Source of the DNA: Rhodocyclaceae bacterium
GTDB taxonomy: Bacteria; Pseudomonadota; Gammaproteobacteria; Burkholderiales; Rhodocyclaceae
DNA: 64,000 nt
NCBI GenBank assembly: GCA_023230455.1
Contig: JALNXH010000004.1
Coordinates: 62,001-126,000 of the forward strand
Direction of reading: 5' to 3'
Both the position numbers and the translations under genes were made by a program. The notes below the pieces were generated by a model. That model saw only the letters and a list, made by a program, of their open reading frames with translations, was not told the DNA's origin and ran no database searches. Below are positions 33,225 through 42,253 of the stretch, piece after piece (position 1 is the first letter of the stretch; each line of letters opens with the position of its first letter).

Positions 33225-34214
33225 ATGCCACGTCTCGCCCTTGCCCCGATGGAGGGCCTCGCTGACGACGTGTTGCGGGCAGTGCTCACCGGCGCCGGCG
33301 GTTACGACTGGTGCGTCACTGAATTCGTGCGGGTAACGGAAACCCTGCTGCCCCACACCCATTTCCGTCGCGTCAGCCCGGAATTGAAAACGGGCTCCCG
33401 CACAGAAGCCGGAACGCCGGTGCGTATTCAGTTGCTGGGCTCCGATCCGCAGCGCATGGCGCAGAACGCGACCCATCTGGCCAAGCTGGAACCCTTTGGC
33501 ATCGACCTCAACTTCGGTTGCCCGACGCCCCTGGTCAATCGCAACCGCGGCGGCGCAGCACTGTTGGAAGAACCGGAGTTGCTGCATCAGATCGTCCGGG
33601 CGGTCCGCCAGGCAGTACCGAGAGCCATTCCAGTCACCGCGAAGATGCGCCTCGGCATCAAGGACACGGCCTATGCCTTGGATTGCGCCCTGGCGCTGGA
33701 GGCAGGCGGCGCTGAAGAACTGGTGGTCCATGGCCGGACCAAGCAGGACGGCTACCGGCCGCCGGCACGCTGGGAGTGGATCGGCCTCGTCCGCGAAGCG
33801 GTCGCCGTGCCGGTCATCGCCAACGGCGAGGTATGGACGCTCGACGACTATCGGGCAATCCGCGCCGCAACCGGTTGCAGCGACGTGATGCTCGGCCGCG
33901 GTGCCGTCGCCGACCCGCTGCTCGCCTCACGCATCGCCGGAGGAGCCGCTGAAATCGATGTCGACGCCGATTGGACGCGGATTCCACCGCTGCTCGCCGC
34001 CTTCTGGCAGCTCGTACAGCGCAAGCTTGAACCACGGCACGCACCGGGACGACTGAAACAGTGGCTGGGCATGATGCAGCGCACCTATCCCGCCGCGGCT
34101 ACGCTCTATCGCGAGATCAGGGAATTGCGCGGCGTCGCCGACATCGATCGGGTACTGCTTCGCCACGGCATTGCGATAACCGCGCCGGCCCACTCCGATC
34201 CCGTCGCCACCTGA
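33225..34214 (+). CDS. dusC: tRNA-dihydrouridine(16) synthase DusC
   Basis: An FMN-dependent reductase making dihydrouridine in the tRNA D-loop. The 329 residues start LALAPMEGLADD and include DLNFGCPTPLVNRNRGGAAL with the catalytic Cys, TAKMRLG and VHGRTKQDGY. GCP-x-x-x-VN and the LAPMEGL start fit the DusC subgroup; E. coli DusC has 315 residues. The chosen ATG (MPRLALAPMEG) lies 31 bases after ettA; the frame is open upstream inside ettA but is not coding there. Confidence 0.92.
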   Translation: MPRLALAPMEGLADDVLRAVLTGAGGYDWCVTEFVRVTETLLPHTHFRRVSPELKTGSRTEAGTPVRIQLLGSDPQRMAQNATHLAKLEPFGIDLNFGCPTPLVNRNRGGAALLEEPELLHQIVRAVRQAVPRAIPVTAKMRLGIKDTAYALDCALALEAGGAEELVVHGRTKQDGYRPPARWEWIGLVREAVAVPVIANGEVWTLDDYRAIRAATGCSDVMLGRGAVADPLLASRIAGGAAEIDVDADWTRIPPLLAAFWQLVQRKLEPRHAPGRLKQWLGMMQRTYPAAATLYREIRELRGVADIDRVLLRHGIAITAPAHSDPVAT

Positions 34215-34234
34215 ATCGACCGGAGCAAAGCCGA

Positions 34235-34798
34235 TCAGCCATTGACGCGGCCGCCGGGTTCTGGAGGGGCAACGACCATGCAGGTGGTCGAGCAATGCGC
34301 ATAAAGCTTACCGTCCGGTCCCATAAGGCGGCCTTCGGCAGTGGCAACGCGACTGCCCAGATGGACGACTTTCCCCTCGGCTCTGACTAGTTCCGTCCTC
34401 GACGTCAGCGGCCGCACGATGTTCATCTTGAATTCGAGGGTGGTCGGCACGCGCCCGCGCGGCAACGCTGTATGAACCGCCGTCCCCACCGACTGGTCGA
34501 GCAGAACGCCGAACCAGCCACCATGGACGATGCCAAGAGGATTGTAGTGATCCTCCCGGGGCTGTCCCTGAAACACGGCGCGCCCGGCTTCGAACTCGAC
34601 CGGGTAATAGCCGATGGTCTCAAAAATAGGGGTCAGGGGAATTTCGCCCGCCAACATTCCCAGATAGATATCCAGCCCGGACAGTTCCTGTAGCACGCCC
34701 GGCGACAAAAAACCGGGGCGAATACCCCTCGCTTTATGGCGATCGAGAATTGTTTGCTGCTCCGCCTTCCAGCGCGCAAGCGTTTCGGTAATGGACAT
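34235..34798 (-). CDS. PaaI-family hotdog-fold thioesterase
   Basis: A 187-residue single hotdog-domain protein. The segment YNPLGIVHGGWFGVLLDQSVGTAVHT carries the HGG motif of the 4HBT/PaaI family, and FKMNIVRPLTSRTELVRAEGKVVHLGSRVATAEGRL completes the fold; pieces are quoted across the domain. Such enzymes hydrolyse acyl-CoA thioesters; the substrate is not predictable. The start MSITETLARWKAEQ is preferred over one 15 codons earlier. It converges on dusC with a 20-base gap. Confidence 0.85.
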   Translation of the reverse strand: MSITETLARWKAEQQTILDRHKARGIRPGFLSPGVLQELSGLDIYLGMLAGEIPLTPIFETIGYYPVEFEAGRAVFQGQPREDHYNPLGIVHGGWFGVLLDQSVGTAVHTALPRGRVPTTLEFKMNIVRPLTSRTELVRAEGKVVHLGSRVATAEGRLMGPDGKLYAHCSTTCMVVAPPEPGGRVNG

Positions 34799-34904
34799 GA
34801 AAGCCCTCGATAAATTCGTCTTGTCCGCGAGACAGCGCAGCACTTAAATCCGCCGGTCACACGGCAAAAGGGTCACATTGTGCCAAGCAAACGAGGGAAG
34901 AAAA

Positions 34905-34935
34905 TAAAAAAGCCTGCGAAAAGCAGGCTTTTTTA
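34905..34935. terminator. bidirectional intrinsic terminator
   Basis: AAAAAAGCCTGC, loop GAAAA, GCAGGCTTTTTT. It ends the transcript of the 92-residue protein gene to its right (minus strand) and isolates the thioesterase gene. Confidence 0.9.
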
Positions 34936-34949
34936 GAGTGGGGGAATGC

Positions 34950-35228
34950 TCAGTGGGCCTTGAAACTGGCGGCGAGAATCGCCTCGGTGCCCTCGGGGAA
35001 CTGGAACTGGGCCAGAGTACGGCGGATATCGGCTGCGTCCTGAATTCCCTGATCCTCGAAGCGGATGCCCAGAGAACGACCGTTGGCGGCGAGGGTCATA
35101 AATGCGTAGCGCCACCGTTGCGCCTCGGCCAGACGCTCGCGCAACTCGGCTTCATTGGTTATGGCGATACCCGCCTGTTTGAGCGATTCGAGAAAAGCTT
35201 CAAAGGATTCGGTGCTGATACTGCCCAT
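34950..35228 (-). CDS. conserved hypothetical protein, 92 aa
   Basis: A small acidic, helix-rich protein opening MGSISTESFEAFLESLKQAG and containing RERLAEAQRWRYAFMTLAANGRSLGI. No signal peptide, membrane segment, cysteine pair or recognisable motif is present. Coding is supported by strong GC bias at third positions, the absence of a competing frame, and the terminator directly after it. It is the last gene of a possible run with slyX and rbgA transcribed toward it from the opposite side of a 87-base gap; actually it lies downstream of them on the same strand. I do not recognise the family. Confidence 0.65.
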   Translation of the reverse strand: MGSISTESFEAFLESLKQAGIAITNEAELRERLAEAQRWRYAFMTLAANGRSLGIRFEDQGIQDAADIRRTLAQFQFPEGTEAILAASFKAH

Positions 35229-35315
35229 TTTTCACTCCATCGACTCGGTGGCGATCCACCATGGAGCGATTAACGCCAAGACGTGGCGAAAGTTGACACG
35301 AAAGCGCAAATGGGA

Positions 35316-35522
35316 TCAGTAATGAGGTGGAATCTCGTCGCGCAGGCTGCGCTGCTCGGCCGGTTGGGCGGCCAGCATCTGCTGGCGCAGGGCCTGGAAG
35401 GCCTGCTGTAGGGCGTCTATCTGCTGTTGCTGGCGGTAAATGGTGCCATTCAAGGCGTCAATCATATCCTCGGTGAAGCCAAGTTTGATCTCCAGTTCGA
35501 TAATCCGCTCGTCTATCGTCAT
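35316..35522 (-). CDS. slyX: SlyX family protein
   Basis: A 68-residue coiled-coil protein: MTIDERIIELEIKLGFTEDM opens it, then LNGTIYRQQQQIDAL and a C-terminal PPHY. These are the SlyX hallmarks (E. coli 72 residues). The function of SlyX is unknown. The frame continues upstream but inside rbgA; the ATG used overlaps the rbgA stop by four bases (ATGA). Confidence 0.92.
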   Translation of the reverse strand: MTIDERIIELEIKLGFTEDMIDALNGTIYRQQQQIDALQQAFQALRQQMLAAQPAEQRSLRDEIPPHY

Positions 35523-36400
35523 TCCGTCGCTCCCTCGGCCGTCGCCAGCATCGCCGCCCGGCTTTGCGGCGTTTCCAGGCTGATCCGGCCGAGTGCACCG
35601 CTGCGGTAGTCGGTCAGCAGGATCAGCGAGGCCCGCTCCAGGTCGAGTTCGCCGCCCTTGCCTTTTTTCAGGCAGCCGCGCTTCCGCGCAATGGCTTCGA
35701 GTACCCCGACGCCATCGCTGCCGGCGGCGCTGAAGCCGTAGCGGGCCTCGACCAGCGCACGGTAGCGGGCCAGCAACAGATCGGCAAGGAACGTCGCCAC
35801 TTCCTCCTCGATCACCGCGTTGGTGCCCACGGCGTGGCTGGCAGCCAGCATGTAGCCGTCGCTGTCGTACATGATCTTCGGCCAGAGCAGGCCCGGCGTG
35901 TCGGTCAAGGTCATTTGCGGGCCGAGATCGAAACACTGCTGGCTCTTGGTAACCGCCGGCTCATCGCCGACGGCGGCTACGCGGCGCTTGACCAGCGCAT
36001 TCATCAGCGTCGATTTGCCGACGTTGGGAATGCCCATGATCATCATCCGCAGCGGTTTGACGCCGTCGTTGCGGTGCGGCGCCAACTTCCGACAGAGCGC
36101 AGGAATACGCGCCGGATCGCCGGGTTTCTTGCAGGAAATGGCCACCGCCATGACGCCCGGCTGGTTGTTGTAATACTCCAGCCAGGCTTGGGTGACCGCT
36201 GGATCGGCCAAGTCGGACTTGTTCAGCAGCCGCAAGCAGGGCCGCTGCCGGTGCAGGCGCAGTTCGCGGATCATCGGGTTGCTGCTGGCCTCGGGCAACC
36301 GCGCGTCGAGCACCTCGATCACCACATCGGTGAGTGCCATGGTTTCAGCCGCTTTTTTGCGTGCCGACGTCATGTGACCGGGGAACCACTGGATGGGCAT
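35519..36400 (-). CDS. ylqF: ribosome biogenesis GTPase YlqF/RbgA
   Basis: A 293-residue circularly permuted GTPase. The motif order is G4 (LNKSDLA), G5, G1 (GIPNVGKSTLMNAL), then G3 (DTPG), as in the RbgA/YlqF family that assists late 50S assembly. MPIQWFPGHMTSARK is the standard start; the frame is open 35 codons further upstream but without support. It overlaps slyX by four bases. Betaproteobacterial members are close to Bacillus RbgA in arrangement, though the C-terminal region here is shorter on conservation. Confidence 0.92.
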   Translation of the reverse strand: MPIQWFPGHMTSARKKAAETMALTDVVIEVLDARLPEASSNPMIRELRLHRQRPCLRLLNKSDLADPAVTQAWLEYYNNQPGVMAVAISCKKPGDPARIPALCRKLAPHRNDGVKPLRMMIMGIPNVGKSTLMNALVKRRVAAVGDEPAVTKSQQCFDLGPQMTLTDTPGLLWPKIMYDSDGYMLAASHAVGTNAVIEEEVATFLADLLLARYRALVEARYGFSAAGSDGVGVLEAIARKRGCLKKGKGGELDLERASLILLTDYRSGALGRISLETPQSRAAMLATAEGATE

Positions 36401-36577
36401 GGCAGCAGACAAAACGAGAGGGGGCGCAATTATCGCAGCAGAACGGCCATCCAGCACCCCGCAACTGATATGCCAAAGATTGCCGACAAAGTGCATTTCT
36501 GCCACATTGCATTCTTCAGATTGATGCAGAATTGGCCGTTATCGGGCAATCACAGCCTTTCCGGCCCTGCCAAAACG

Positions 36578-38233
36578 ATGACTTTCGACTATTGCTCGCT
36601 GCTCTCCGATACCGACCACGTAGAATTGCGCCGCGCGGGAGAAATCATTTTCGAGATGGGACAGCCCGGTAATGTCATGTATGTCGTCAAATCCGGCACG
36701 GCCGAAGTGCGGGTCGGCGACCGGGTGTTCGAAACCGTGGAGCCCGGCGCCACCATCGGCGAGATGGCGATCCTCGACAACACCGTGCGCAGCGCCACCG
36801 CTCTAGCGGTCACCGACTGCGAGATCGTTGCCATCGACAAGGTCCGACTGCTGGCGATGGTCCAGCGGGAACCGCTGACCGCGATCGAGATGACACGTTC
36901 GATGGTACGCCGGCTGCGCTCAATGAACTATCAGGTGCAGTACGACGTGCTGACCCAGTTGCCGAATCGCACCCTGTTCCGCGAACAGGCGCGGAATTCC
37001 CTGCTCCGCGCAGCCCGCCAGGGCACCGAGGTAGGGCTGCTGCATCTCGACCTCGACCATTTTGAAAACATCAACGACTCCCTCGGTTACGCCAATGCCG
37101 ACGTCGTGCTTGGCGAGGTGGCCATCCGGCTGCGCGCCGGGCTGCACGAAACCGACGTACTGGCCAGGCTCGGCGCCGACGAATTCGCCATCCTGGTCGA
37201 GGGCGTGCCGCAGGAGACCGATCTCGCCGTCGTCGCGCAGGAGTTGCTCGATACCTTCGCCACCCCCTTCTTCATCGACGGCAATCCGATCTACCTCAGC
37301 GCCAGCATCGGCATCACCTGCCATCCCGGCGAGGGCAACGATGTCGAAACCTTGCTGAAGAATGCCGATACCGCGATGCATTCCGCGAAGGCCAGCGGAC
37401 GCAACCGCTATGCCTTTTTTTCCGATGAATTGAATACCCGCGCGCTCGAATTCCTCACCGTAAAAAGTGCGCTGCGCGAAGCCATCGAGCATAACGAGCT
37501 GAGCCTGCATTACCAGCCGCGCGTCGACCTGGAAACGCAAAAAATCCTCGGTGTAGAAGCCCTGTTGCGCTGGAACAGCGCGAAACTCGGTTCGCAGTCG
37601 CCGGCCCGCTTCATTCCGATCGCCGAGCAGACCGGCCTCATCGACCCGATCGGCGCCTGGGTGCTGCGTACCGGCTGCGAACAGCGGCGGCGCTGGCTGG
37701 AAGCCGGCTGGGACGATTTTCGCGTCGCCATTAATCTGTCGGCGTTGCAGATGAAATTGCCGGGCATCGTCGACCTGGTAGACCGCACGCTGGCGGAAAC
37801 CGGTCTGCCGGCGACGCTGCTGGAACTGGAAATCACCGAAAGCGCGCTGATGGAAGATCCGCACGTGATGGTCGACAAGTTGAAGGCATTCCGCGCCATG
37901 GGCATCGCCGTTGCGCTCGACGATTTCGGTACCGGTTATTCCTCGCTGTCCTACCTCAAGCGCTTTCCGCTCGACTGCATGAAGATCGACCAGTCCTTCG
38001 TGCGCGGCATTCCCGGCGACAGCGACGACGTGGCGATCACCCGCACCATCGTCGCCCTGGCGCGCAATCTGGGCCTCAAGACCGTGGTCGAAGGCGTCGA
38101 AACCGAGGCCCAACTGGCCTTCGCTCGCATCGAAGGATGCGACGAATTTCAGGGCTATCTGTTCAGCCGCCCGGTCCCGGCGGACCAGTTCGAAGCGCTG
38201 CTGCGCTCAGCGCCGGCTCACACCGGCACGTAG
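36578..38233 (+). CDS. cyclic nucleotide-binding / degenerate GGDEF / EAL protein
   Basis: A 551-residue cytoplasmic signalling protein. Residues about 5-115 are a CRP-like cyclic nucleotide-binding domain keeping the phosphate-cassette pattern GEMAILDNTVRSATA (Glu62, Arg71). Residues about 122-290 are a GGDEF domain whose active motif reads LGADEF (199-203 GADEF), with the second Gly lost. Residues about 298-548 are an EAL domain with EALLRW (Glu327), ITESALM, DDFGTGYSSL and EGVETEAQ, so the catalytic set looks complete. It should therefore be a c-di-GMP phosphodiesterase with two possible ligand inputs. The frame is open far upstream; this ATG starts the domain, but 36524 is an alternative. 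Confidence 0.88.
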   Translation: MTFDYCSLLSDTDHVELRRAGEIIFEMGQPGNVMYVVKSGTAEVRVGDRVFETVEPGATIGEMAILDNTVRSATALAVTDCEIVAIDKVRLLAMVQREPLTAIEMTRSMVRRLRSMNYQVQYDVLTQLPNRTLFREQARNSLLRAARQGTEVGLLHLDLDHFENINDSLGYANADVVLGEVAIRLRAGLHETDVLARLGADEFAILVEGVPQETDLAVVAQELLDTFATPFFIDGNPIYLSASIGITCHPGEGNDVETLLKNADTAMHSAKASGRNRYAFFSDELNTRALEFLTVKSALREAIEHNELSLHYQPRVDLETQKILGVEALLRWNSAKLGSQSPARFIPIAEQTGLIDPIGAWVLRTGCEQRRRWLEAGWDDFRVAINLSALQMKLPGIVDLVDRTLAETGLPATLLELEITESALMEDPHVMVDKLKAFRAMGIAVALDDFGTGYSSLSYLKRFPLDCMKIDQSFVRGIPGDSDDVAITRTIVALARNLGLKTVVEGVETEAQLAFARIEGCDEFQGYLFSRPVPADQFEALLRSAPAHTGT

Positions 38234-39048
38234 AAGCGCGTCGCCAGCGACTCCAGGCCGATATCCGCAAGCAGCGCCTTTAGGCGTTGCGCCGCCCGCC
38301 GTAACGGCGGCCCCTTGCGGCGGGCGACGATCAACTCGTTCTTCATCGAGTGTTCCCAGCCGACCAGTTCGGTGACGTTCACCTGATAGCCGTGGGCTTC
38401 GAGTTGCAGCCCGCGCAGCACATTGGTGATGTGGCTGCCGAACTCCCGCGTATGCAACGGGTGGCGCCAAAGCTCAGCGAGTTCTCCCTGGGCCAGCGCG
38501 CTGCCCTTGGCTTTGCGCAGTGCGGCCGCGACTTCGGCTTGGCAACAGGGTACCAGAACGATGAAGCGCGCCTGTTTCTCCAGTGCGAAGCGAATCGCGT
38601 CGTCGGTCGCGGTGTCGCAGGCGTGCAGCGCAGTGACCACGTCAACGCGCGGCGGCAGTTGCTCCGAAACAATCGCCTCGGCGACGCTGAGACGGAGGAA
38701 ACGCATGCCATCGAAACCGAGGCGCTGCGCCAGATCGCGCGAGCGGTCGACCAGTTCGTCGCGGGTCTCGATGCCGTAGATCAGCGACGGCCCTTCCAGC
38801 GTCTTGAAAAACAGATCCTGGAGGATGAAGCCCAGATAGGATTTACCGGCCCCGTGATCGACCAGCGTCACCCCGCCCTGCTCGGTGGCGACCTCCTGTA
38901 GCAAGGGCTCGATGAACTGATAGAGATGGTAGACCTGCTTCAGCTTGCGCCGGCTGTCCTGGTTCAGCTTGCCGTCGCGGGTCAGGATATGCAACTCCTT
39001 CAGCAGTTCGATCGACTGGCCGGGGCGTATTTCTGGGATACGGTTCAT
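38218..39048 (-). CDS. class I SAM-dependent methyltransferase
   Basis: A 276-residue protein. TLVDHGAGKSYLGFIL is a motif I-like SAM-binding loop, IYGIETRDELV a motif II acidic strand, and VDVVTALHACDTATDDAI a motif IV-like segment typical of Methyltransf_32/GCD14-neighbouring proteins. VLVPCCQAEV follows. Substrate unknown; related proteins are annotated simply as methyltransferase or SAM-dependent RNA/protein methylase. Its stop overlaps the 3' end of the EAL gene by 16 bases, tail to tail. The start MNRIPEIRPGQSIELL is the first ATG. Confidence 0.8.
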   Translation of the reverse strand: MNRIPEIRPGQSIELLKELHILTRDGKLNQDSRRKLKQVYHLYQFIEPLLQEVATEQGGVTLVDHGAGKSYLGFILQDLFFKTLEGPSLIYGIETRDELVDRSRDLAQRLGFDGMRFLRLSVAEAIVSEQLPPRVDVVTALHACDTATDDAIRFALEKQARFIVLVPCCQAEVAAALRKAKGSALAQGELAELWRHPLHTREFGSHITNVLRGLQLEAHGYQVNVTELVGWEHSMKNELIVARRKGPPLRRAAQRLKALLADIGLESLATRFYVPV

Positions 39049-39178
39049 TATTTGAGCGTCTATGATTCGGGGCGTGTGGCCGATATGTCACTCTACCTGA
39101 GTCGGCGCTGCTGCGGCAGCGCACAAACGGGTGCATTTTCCCTAGAATCCGCCGCTTACATCCCTTCCCGAGCCTCTC

Positions 39179-40108
39179 ATGGACGAACCCATTGCCCCCG
39201 GTACCCTGCGTGTCATTGACGGCAAACTGCGCGTTTATCAGGACGGCTACTGGATCAAGCACTACACGGTCCCCGAAGACACGCTCGATGCGAAGAAACG
39301 CCTGATCGAGGCGCTCACCCGCCGGCTGTTCAACCATACCGAACACGGACTCAACGTTCCCGGCCGACGCATGGAAGAAGCCAAGCACGCCTACGAGAAG
39401 GAGACCGACCCTGGCCGCAAGCGGGTCAAGGGGGCGATGTATGCCGGCACCCTGTTCAACCGCGCCACCGACATCTTTACCCATCTGGTCGATCTACAGG
39501 CGATGGGCGTCACCATCCAGACCAGCAACGACCTGATGCGCGAATGCGGCCGCTGCCTACAGGAAGCACTCGCCCTGTGCCGCATGGTGCAGCATCGCAG
39601 CGGCGAGGAAGGCATCGACGAACTGTGGGGCGAACCGTTTCGTGCCTTCTCGATTCCGGTGGAGGCCTTCTATGAAAGCCGCTATCTGAAAATGGCCCAG
39701 GCAATGCGCGACATCGACAATATCGCCGACGCGATGTGCAACACTTTTGCACCGCTGGCGATGTTCGAAGGTCTGGTGCCGATCATCCGGGAATTCGCCG
39801 AATCCGCCCGCATCAAGGTCGAAACCCTGCGCACCGATCCGGAAATTTTCGATGTCTGGGCCAATATGGTGACCGCTGGCGAACGCTTGGCGAGCTTCCA
39901 GCCGATCATCGCCAACCCCAACAGCGATTCCGAAAAGCGTCGGGCATCGTTTGGCACACAGCTGATCTGCAACGGCCGCGACCTGATTTTCTACATCACC
40001 CGCGCCCGTGTCGCGATGCCCAAGAGCAGCGAGGATTTCATCGAACGCTGCAAACATTACGCCATCACCGGGGTGGTCGCCGTCATGCCGGTGAGATTGC
40101 CGGCGTGA
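39179..40108 (+). CDS. conserved hypothetical protein, 309 aa
   Basis: A 309-residue soluble protein. It opens MDEPIAPGTLRVIDGKLRVY and is otherwise mostly alpha-helical, with blocks GRRMEEAKHAYEKETDPGRK and WGEPFRAFSIPVEAFYESRY. No signal peptide, membrane segment or known motif is visible. Coding is well supported by frame length and codon bias. It has its own upstream region of 130 bases, with a TAGAAT that could be a -10, and is divergent from the methyltransferase gene. I do not recognise a family beyond a general impression that it occurs in Rhodocyclales. Confidence 0.75.
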   Translation: MDEPIAPGTLRVIDGKLRVYQDGYWIKHYTVPEDTLDAKKRLIEALTRRLFNHTEHGLNVPGRRMEEAKHAYEKETDPGRKRVKGAMYAGTLFNRATDIFTHLVDLQAMGVTIQTSNDLMRECGRCLQEALALCRMVQHRSGEEGIDELWGEPFRAFSIPVEAFYESRYLKMAQAMRDIDNIADAMCNTFAPLAMFEGLVPIIREFAESARIKVETLRTDPEIFDVWANMVTAGERLASFQPIIANPNSDSEKRRASFGTQLICNGRDLIFYITRARVAMPKSSEDFIERCKHYAITGVVAVMPVRLPA

Positions 40109-40115
40109 ACCTTAC

Positions 40116-41366
40116 TTAATCGGCACGCCCCTGCCAGCGCAGGATGCCTTCTGCCGCGGCGCGGCCGGTGGCGAAACAGGCGGTGAGCAGATAGCCGCCG
40201 GTCGGCGCCTCCCAATCGAGCATTTCTCCGGCGCAGAACAGCCCCGGCAGCACGCGGACCATCAGGTTGTCGTCCAGCGCCGCAAAGCTCACCCCGCCGG
40301 CGGTGCTGATGGCCTCGTCAAGCGGCCGCGGGGCGATCAGGCGCACGGGCAAAGCCTTGATCGCCGCCGCCAGCCGCAACGGGTCGGCCAGATCGTCGCG
40401 CCCCAGGAATTCGCGCAACAGACCGGCCTTGACCCCGACGATGCCGGCGCGGCTTTGCAGATGGCTGGCCAGCGAGCGCGATCCACGCGGCCGACCGATT
40501 TCTTCCAGAACCCGCTGCGCCGTCTTGTCCGGCGCGAGATCGAGTTCAAGCGTCACGCCGTCGTGTGCCGCAATGGTGTCGCGCAGCGGCGCCGACAGTG
40601 CATAGATTAGGCTGCCCTCCACGCCATGCGCGCTGACCATGAATTCGCCGCGGCGCTGCTGGCGGATACCGTTGCCGTCGACAAACGTCGCCGCCACCGA
40701 CTTGACCGGCTGGCCGGCAAACCGCTGGCGAAAATGAGCGCTCCAGGCGACGTCGAAGCCACAGTTGGCCGGTTGCAGCGGCGTCAGGGCGACACCGCGT
40801 TCGCGCAACAACGGTACCCAGGCAGCATCGGAACCGAGTTGCGTCCAGCTGCCGCCGCCGAGCGCCAGCAGCGCCGCGTCAGGCTTGAGAGTGATCGTTC
40901 CGCCCGGCGTGGAAAAACACAGCGCGCCCGCCGCGTCCCAGCCCAGCCAGCGATGGCGCACCAGAAAGACTACACCGAGGTCGCGCAGACGCTGCTGCCA
41001 GGCGCGTAGCAACGGCGCCGCCTTCATCGCCTCGGGGAACACCCGCCCGGAGGAACCGACGAACGTACCCACCCCGAGGCCGTGCACCCATTCGCGCAGC
41101 GCCTGCGGGCCGAATGCGCGCAGCATCGGTTCGAGCGACGACCGCGCCGCGCCATAGCGCGCCAGGAAATCCTCGAACGGTTCGGCATGGGTGATGTTGA
41201 GTCCACCCCGCCCCGCCATGAGGAACTTGCGGCCGATCGACGGCATCGTCTCGTAGAGATGCACGCGGACACCGCTGCGTGCCAGCACTTCCGCCGCCAT
41301 CAGGCCGGCCGGCCCGCCGCCGATGACCGCCACCCGCGGCGCGCCCGGCTCAGAGTGGTTGCGCAT
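40116..41366 (-). CDS. HI0933/BaiN-like flavoprotein (TIGR03862-type)
   Basis: A 416-residue FAD-binding protein. The N-terminal VAVIGGGPAGLMAAEVLARSG is a Rossmann GxGxxG dinucleotide loop; IGRKFLMAGRGGLNITHAEP is the HI0933-family motif; and the C-terminal GLFCAGEMLDWEAPTGGYLL is the matching FAD-contact block. These flavoproteins are annotated as aminoacetone oxidase-like or TIGR03862 family; the physiological reaction is unknown. It is the last gene of a minus-strand group that includes yeaD and yaeQ. No signal peptide is present. Confidence 0.9.
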   Translation of the reverse strand: MRNHSEPGAPRVAVIGGGPAGLMAAEVLARSGVRVHLYETMPSIGRKFLMAGRGGLNITHAEPFEDFLARYGAARSSLEPMLRAFGPQALREWVHGLGVGTFVGSSGRVFPEAMKAAPLLRAWQQRLRDLGVVFLVRHRWLGWDAAGALCFSTPGGTITLKPDAALLALGGGSWTQLGSDAAWVPLLRERGVALTPLQPANCGFDVAWSAHFRQRFAGQPVKSVAATFVDGNGIRQQRRGEFMVSAHGVEGSLIYALSAPLRDTIAAHDGVTLELDLAPDKTAQRVLEEIGRPRGSRSLASHLQSRAGIVGVKAGLLREFLGRDDLADPLRLAAAIKALPVRLIAPRPLDEAISTAGGVSFAALDDNLMVRVLPGLFCAGEMLDWEAPTGGYLLTACFATGRAAAEGILRWQGRAD

Positions 41367-41384
41367 GCGGCAAATTCCGTTCGC

Positions 41385-42242
41385 CTAGATCGCCACCAGC
41401 GATTGCCGCCCCGCCCAGGACTCTCCGGCGCGAAGCAGGAAGGGACGTTGCGCCACCGCTGCCTCGATGCAGATCATGCGGCGGAAATCGAGCGGCGCCA
41501 TGTCGTCCAGCGCAGCACATTTATTCACCCACGGATTCCACACCACGGCATCGGGAAATCCATCGCTGTGAATGCCCAAATGGCGACCGCCGTCGCTCAG
41601 CAGCAGGGCGGCGGAAGCTTCGTGGTAAACCCGGTCCACCTCGCCGTCGACCGCCAGTTCGACACTGGTTTCGCGCTTGATCCTGTCGCCGTCGCCGGCA
41701 TCCCGGTATTCAAGGCCACGCAGGCCCTGCACGGCGATCTGCTCGACTTCCTTGACGCGCAGATAGGTGTGCAACGCGGCGGTGAAGCTGAAGGTATCGG
41801 CCCCGGTATTTTCCACCTCCAGCTCCACATCCAGCCGATTGTCCTGAATCGCCACCGTGATCTCGGCGCGAAACGGATGCGGCCAGAGCGTTCGGCTTTG
41901 CGCGTCGTCTGCAACGGCGAGACTCAGCAGCGCATAGCCGTCGCGACAGTTTTCGCCGCTCGGCGTCCACACCCGGTTGCGCACCAGACCGTGCTTGGGT
42001 AGGTCGCCGAGACCCGAGAACTGCGGGAAACACACCGGGATACCGCCGCGAATCGAGGCGCTGCCATCATAGCGGGCGCGTTCGCTCAGGAACAGCTGTT
42101 CGCACCCGTCGGCGGTTCGCCACGACAGCACCTGGCCGCCGAAACGGCTGACCAGCGCGGTCGCACCGCTGGCAGCTTGCAGCCGGAACGCCTCGATGCC
42201 GTTGAATAGCAACGGCTCGACGCTGGATTTGGATTTACCCAT
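41385..42242 (-). CDS. yeaD: D-hexose-6-phosphate mutarotase (YeaD family)
   Basis: An aldose-1-epimerase-fold protein of 285 residues. GGQVLSWRTADGCEQLFLS, SIRGGIPVCFPQF and KHGLVRNRVWTP mark the YeaD/glucose-6-phosphate 1-epimerase family, which interconverts the anomers of hexose 6-phosphates. The family's catalytic His and Glu regions (LHTYLRVKEVEQI and NPWVNKC nearby) are present. The start MGKSKSSVEPLL is 13 codons inside the open frame and suits the family better. It lies 11 bases downstream of the next gene upstream. Confidence 0.9.
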   Translation of the reverse strand: MGKSKSSVEPLLFNGIEAFRLQAASGATALVSRFGGQVLSWRTADGCEQLFLSERARYDGSASIRGGIPVCFPQFSGLGDLPKHGLVRNRVWTPSGENCRDGYALLSLAVADDAQSRTLWPHPFRAEITVAIQDNRLDVELEVENTGADTFSFTAALHTYLRVKEVEQIAVQGLRGLEYRDAGDGDRIKRETSVELAVDGEVDRVYHEASAALLLSDGGRHLGIHSDGFPDAVVWNPWVNKCAALDDMAPLDFRRMICIEAAVAQRPFLLRAGESWAGRQSLVAI

Positions 42243-42253
42243 CGAAACTCCTT

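Noticed and set aside
35564..36577. Long frame upstream of the CNB/EAL gene, running antisense through rbgA
   Set aside because: It overlaps the whole of rbgA on the other strand and has no recognisable domain before the CNB domain; the EAL gene is taken to start near 36578.
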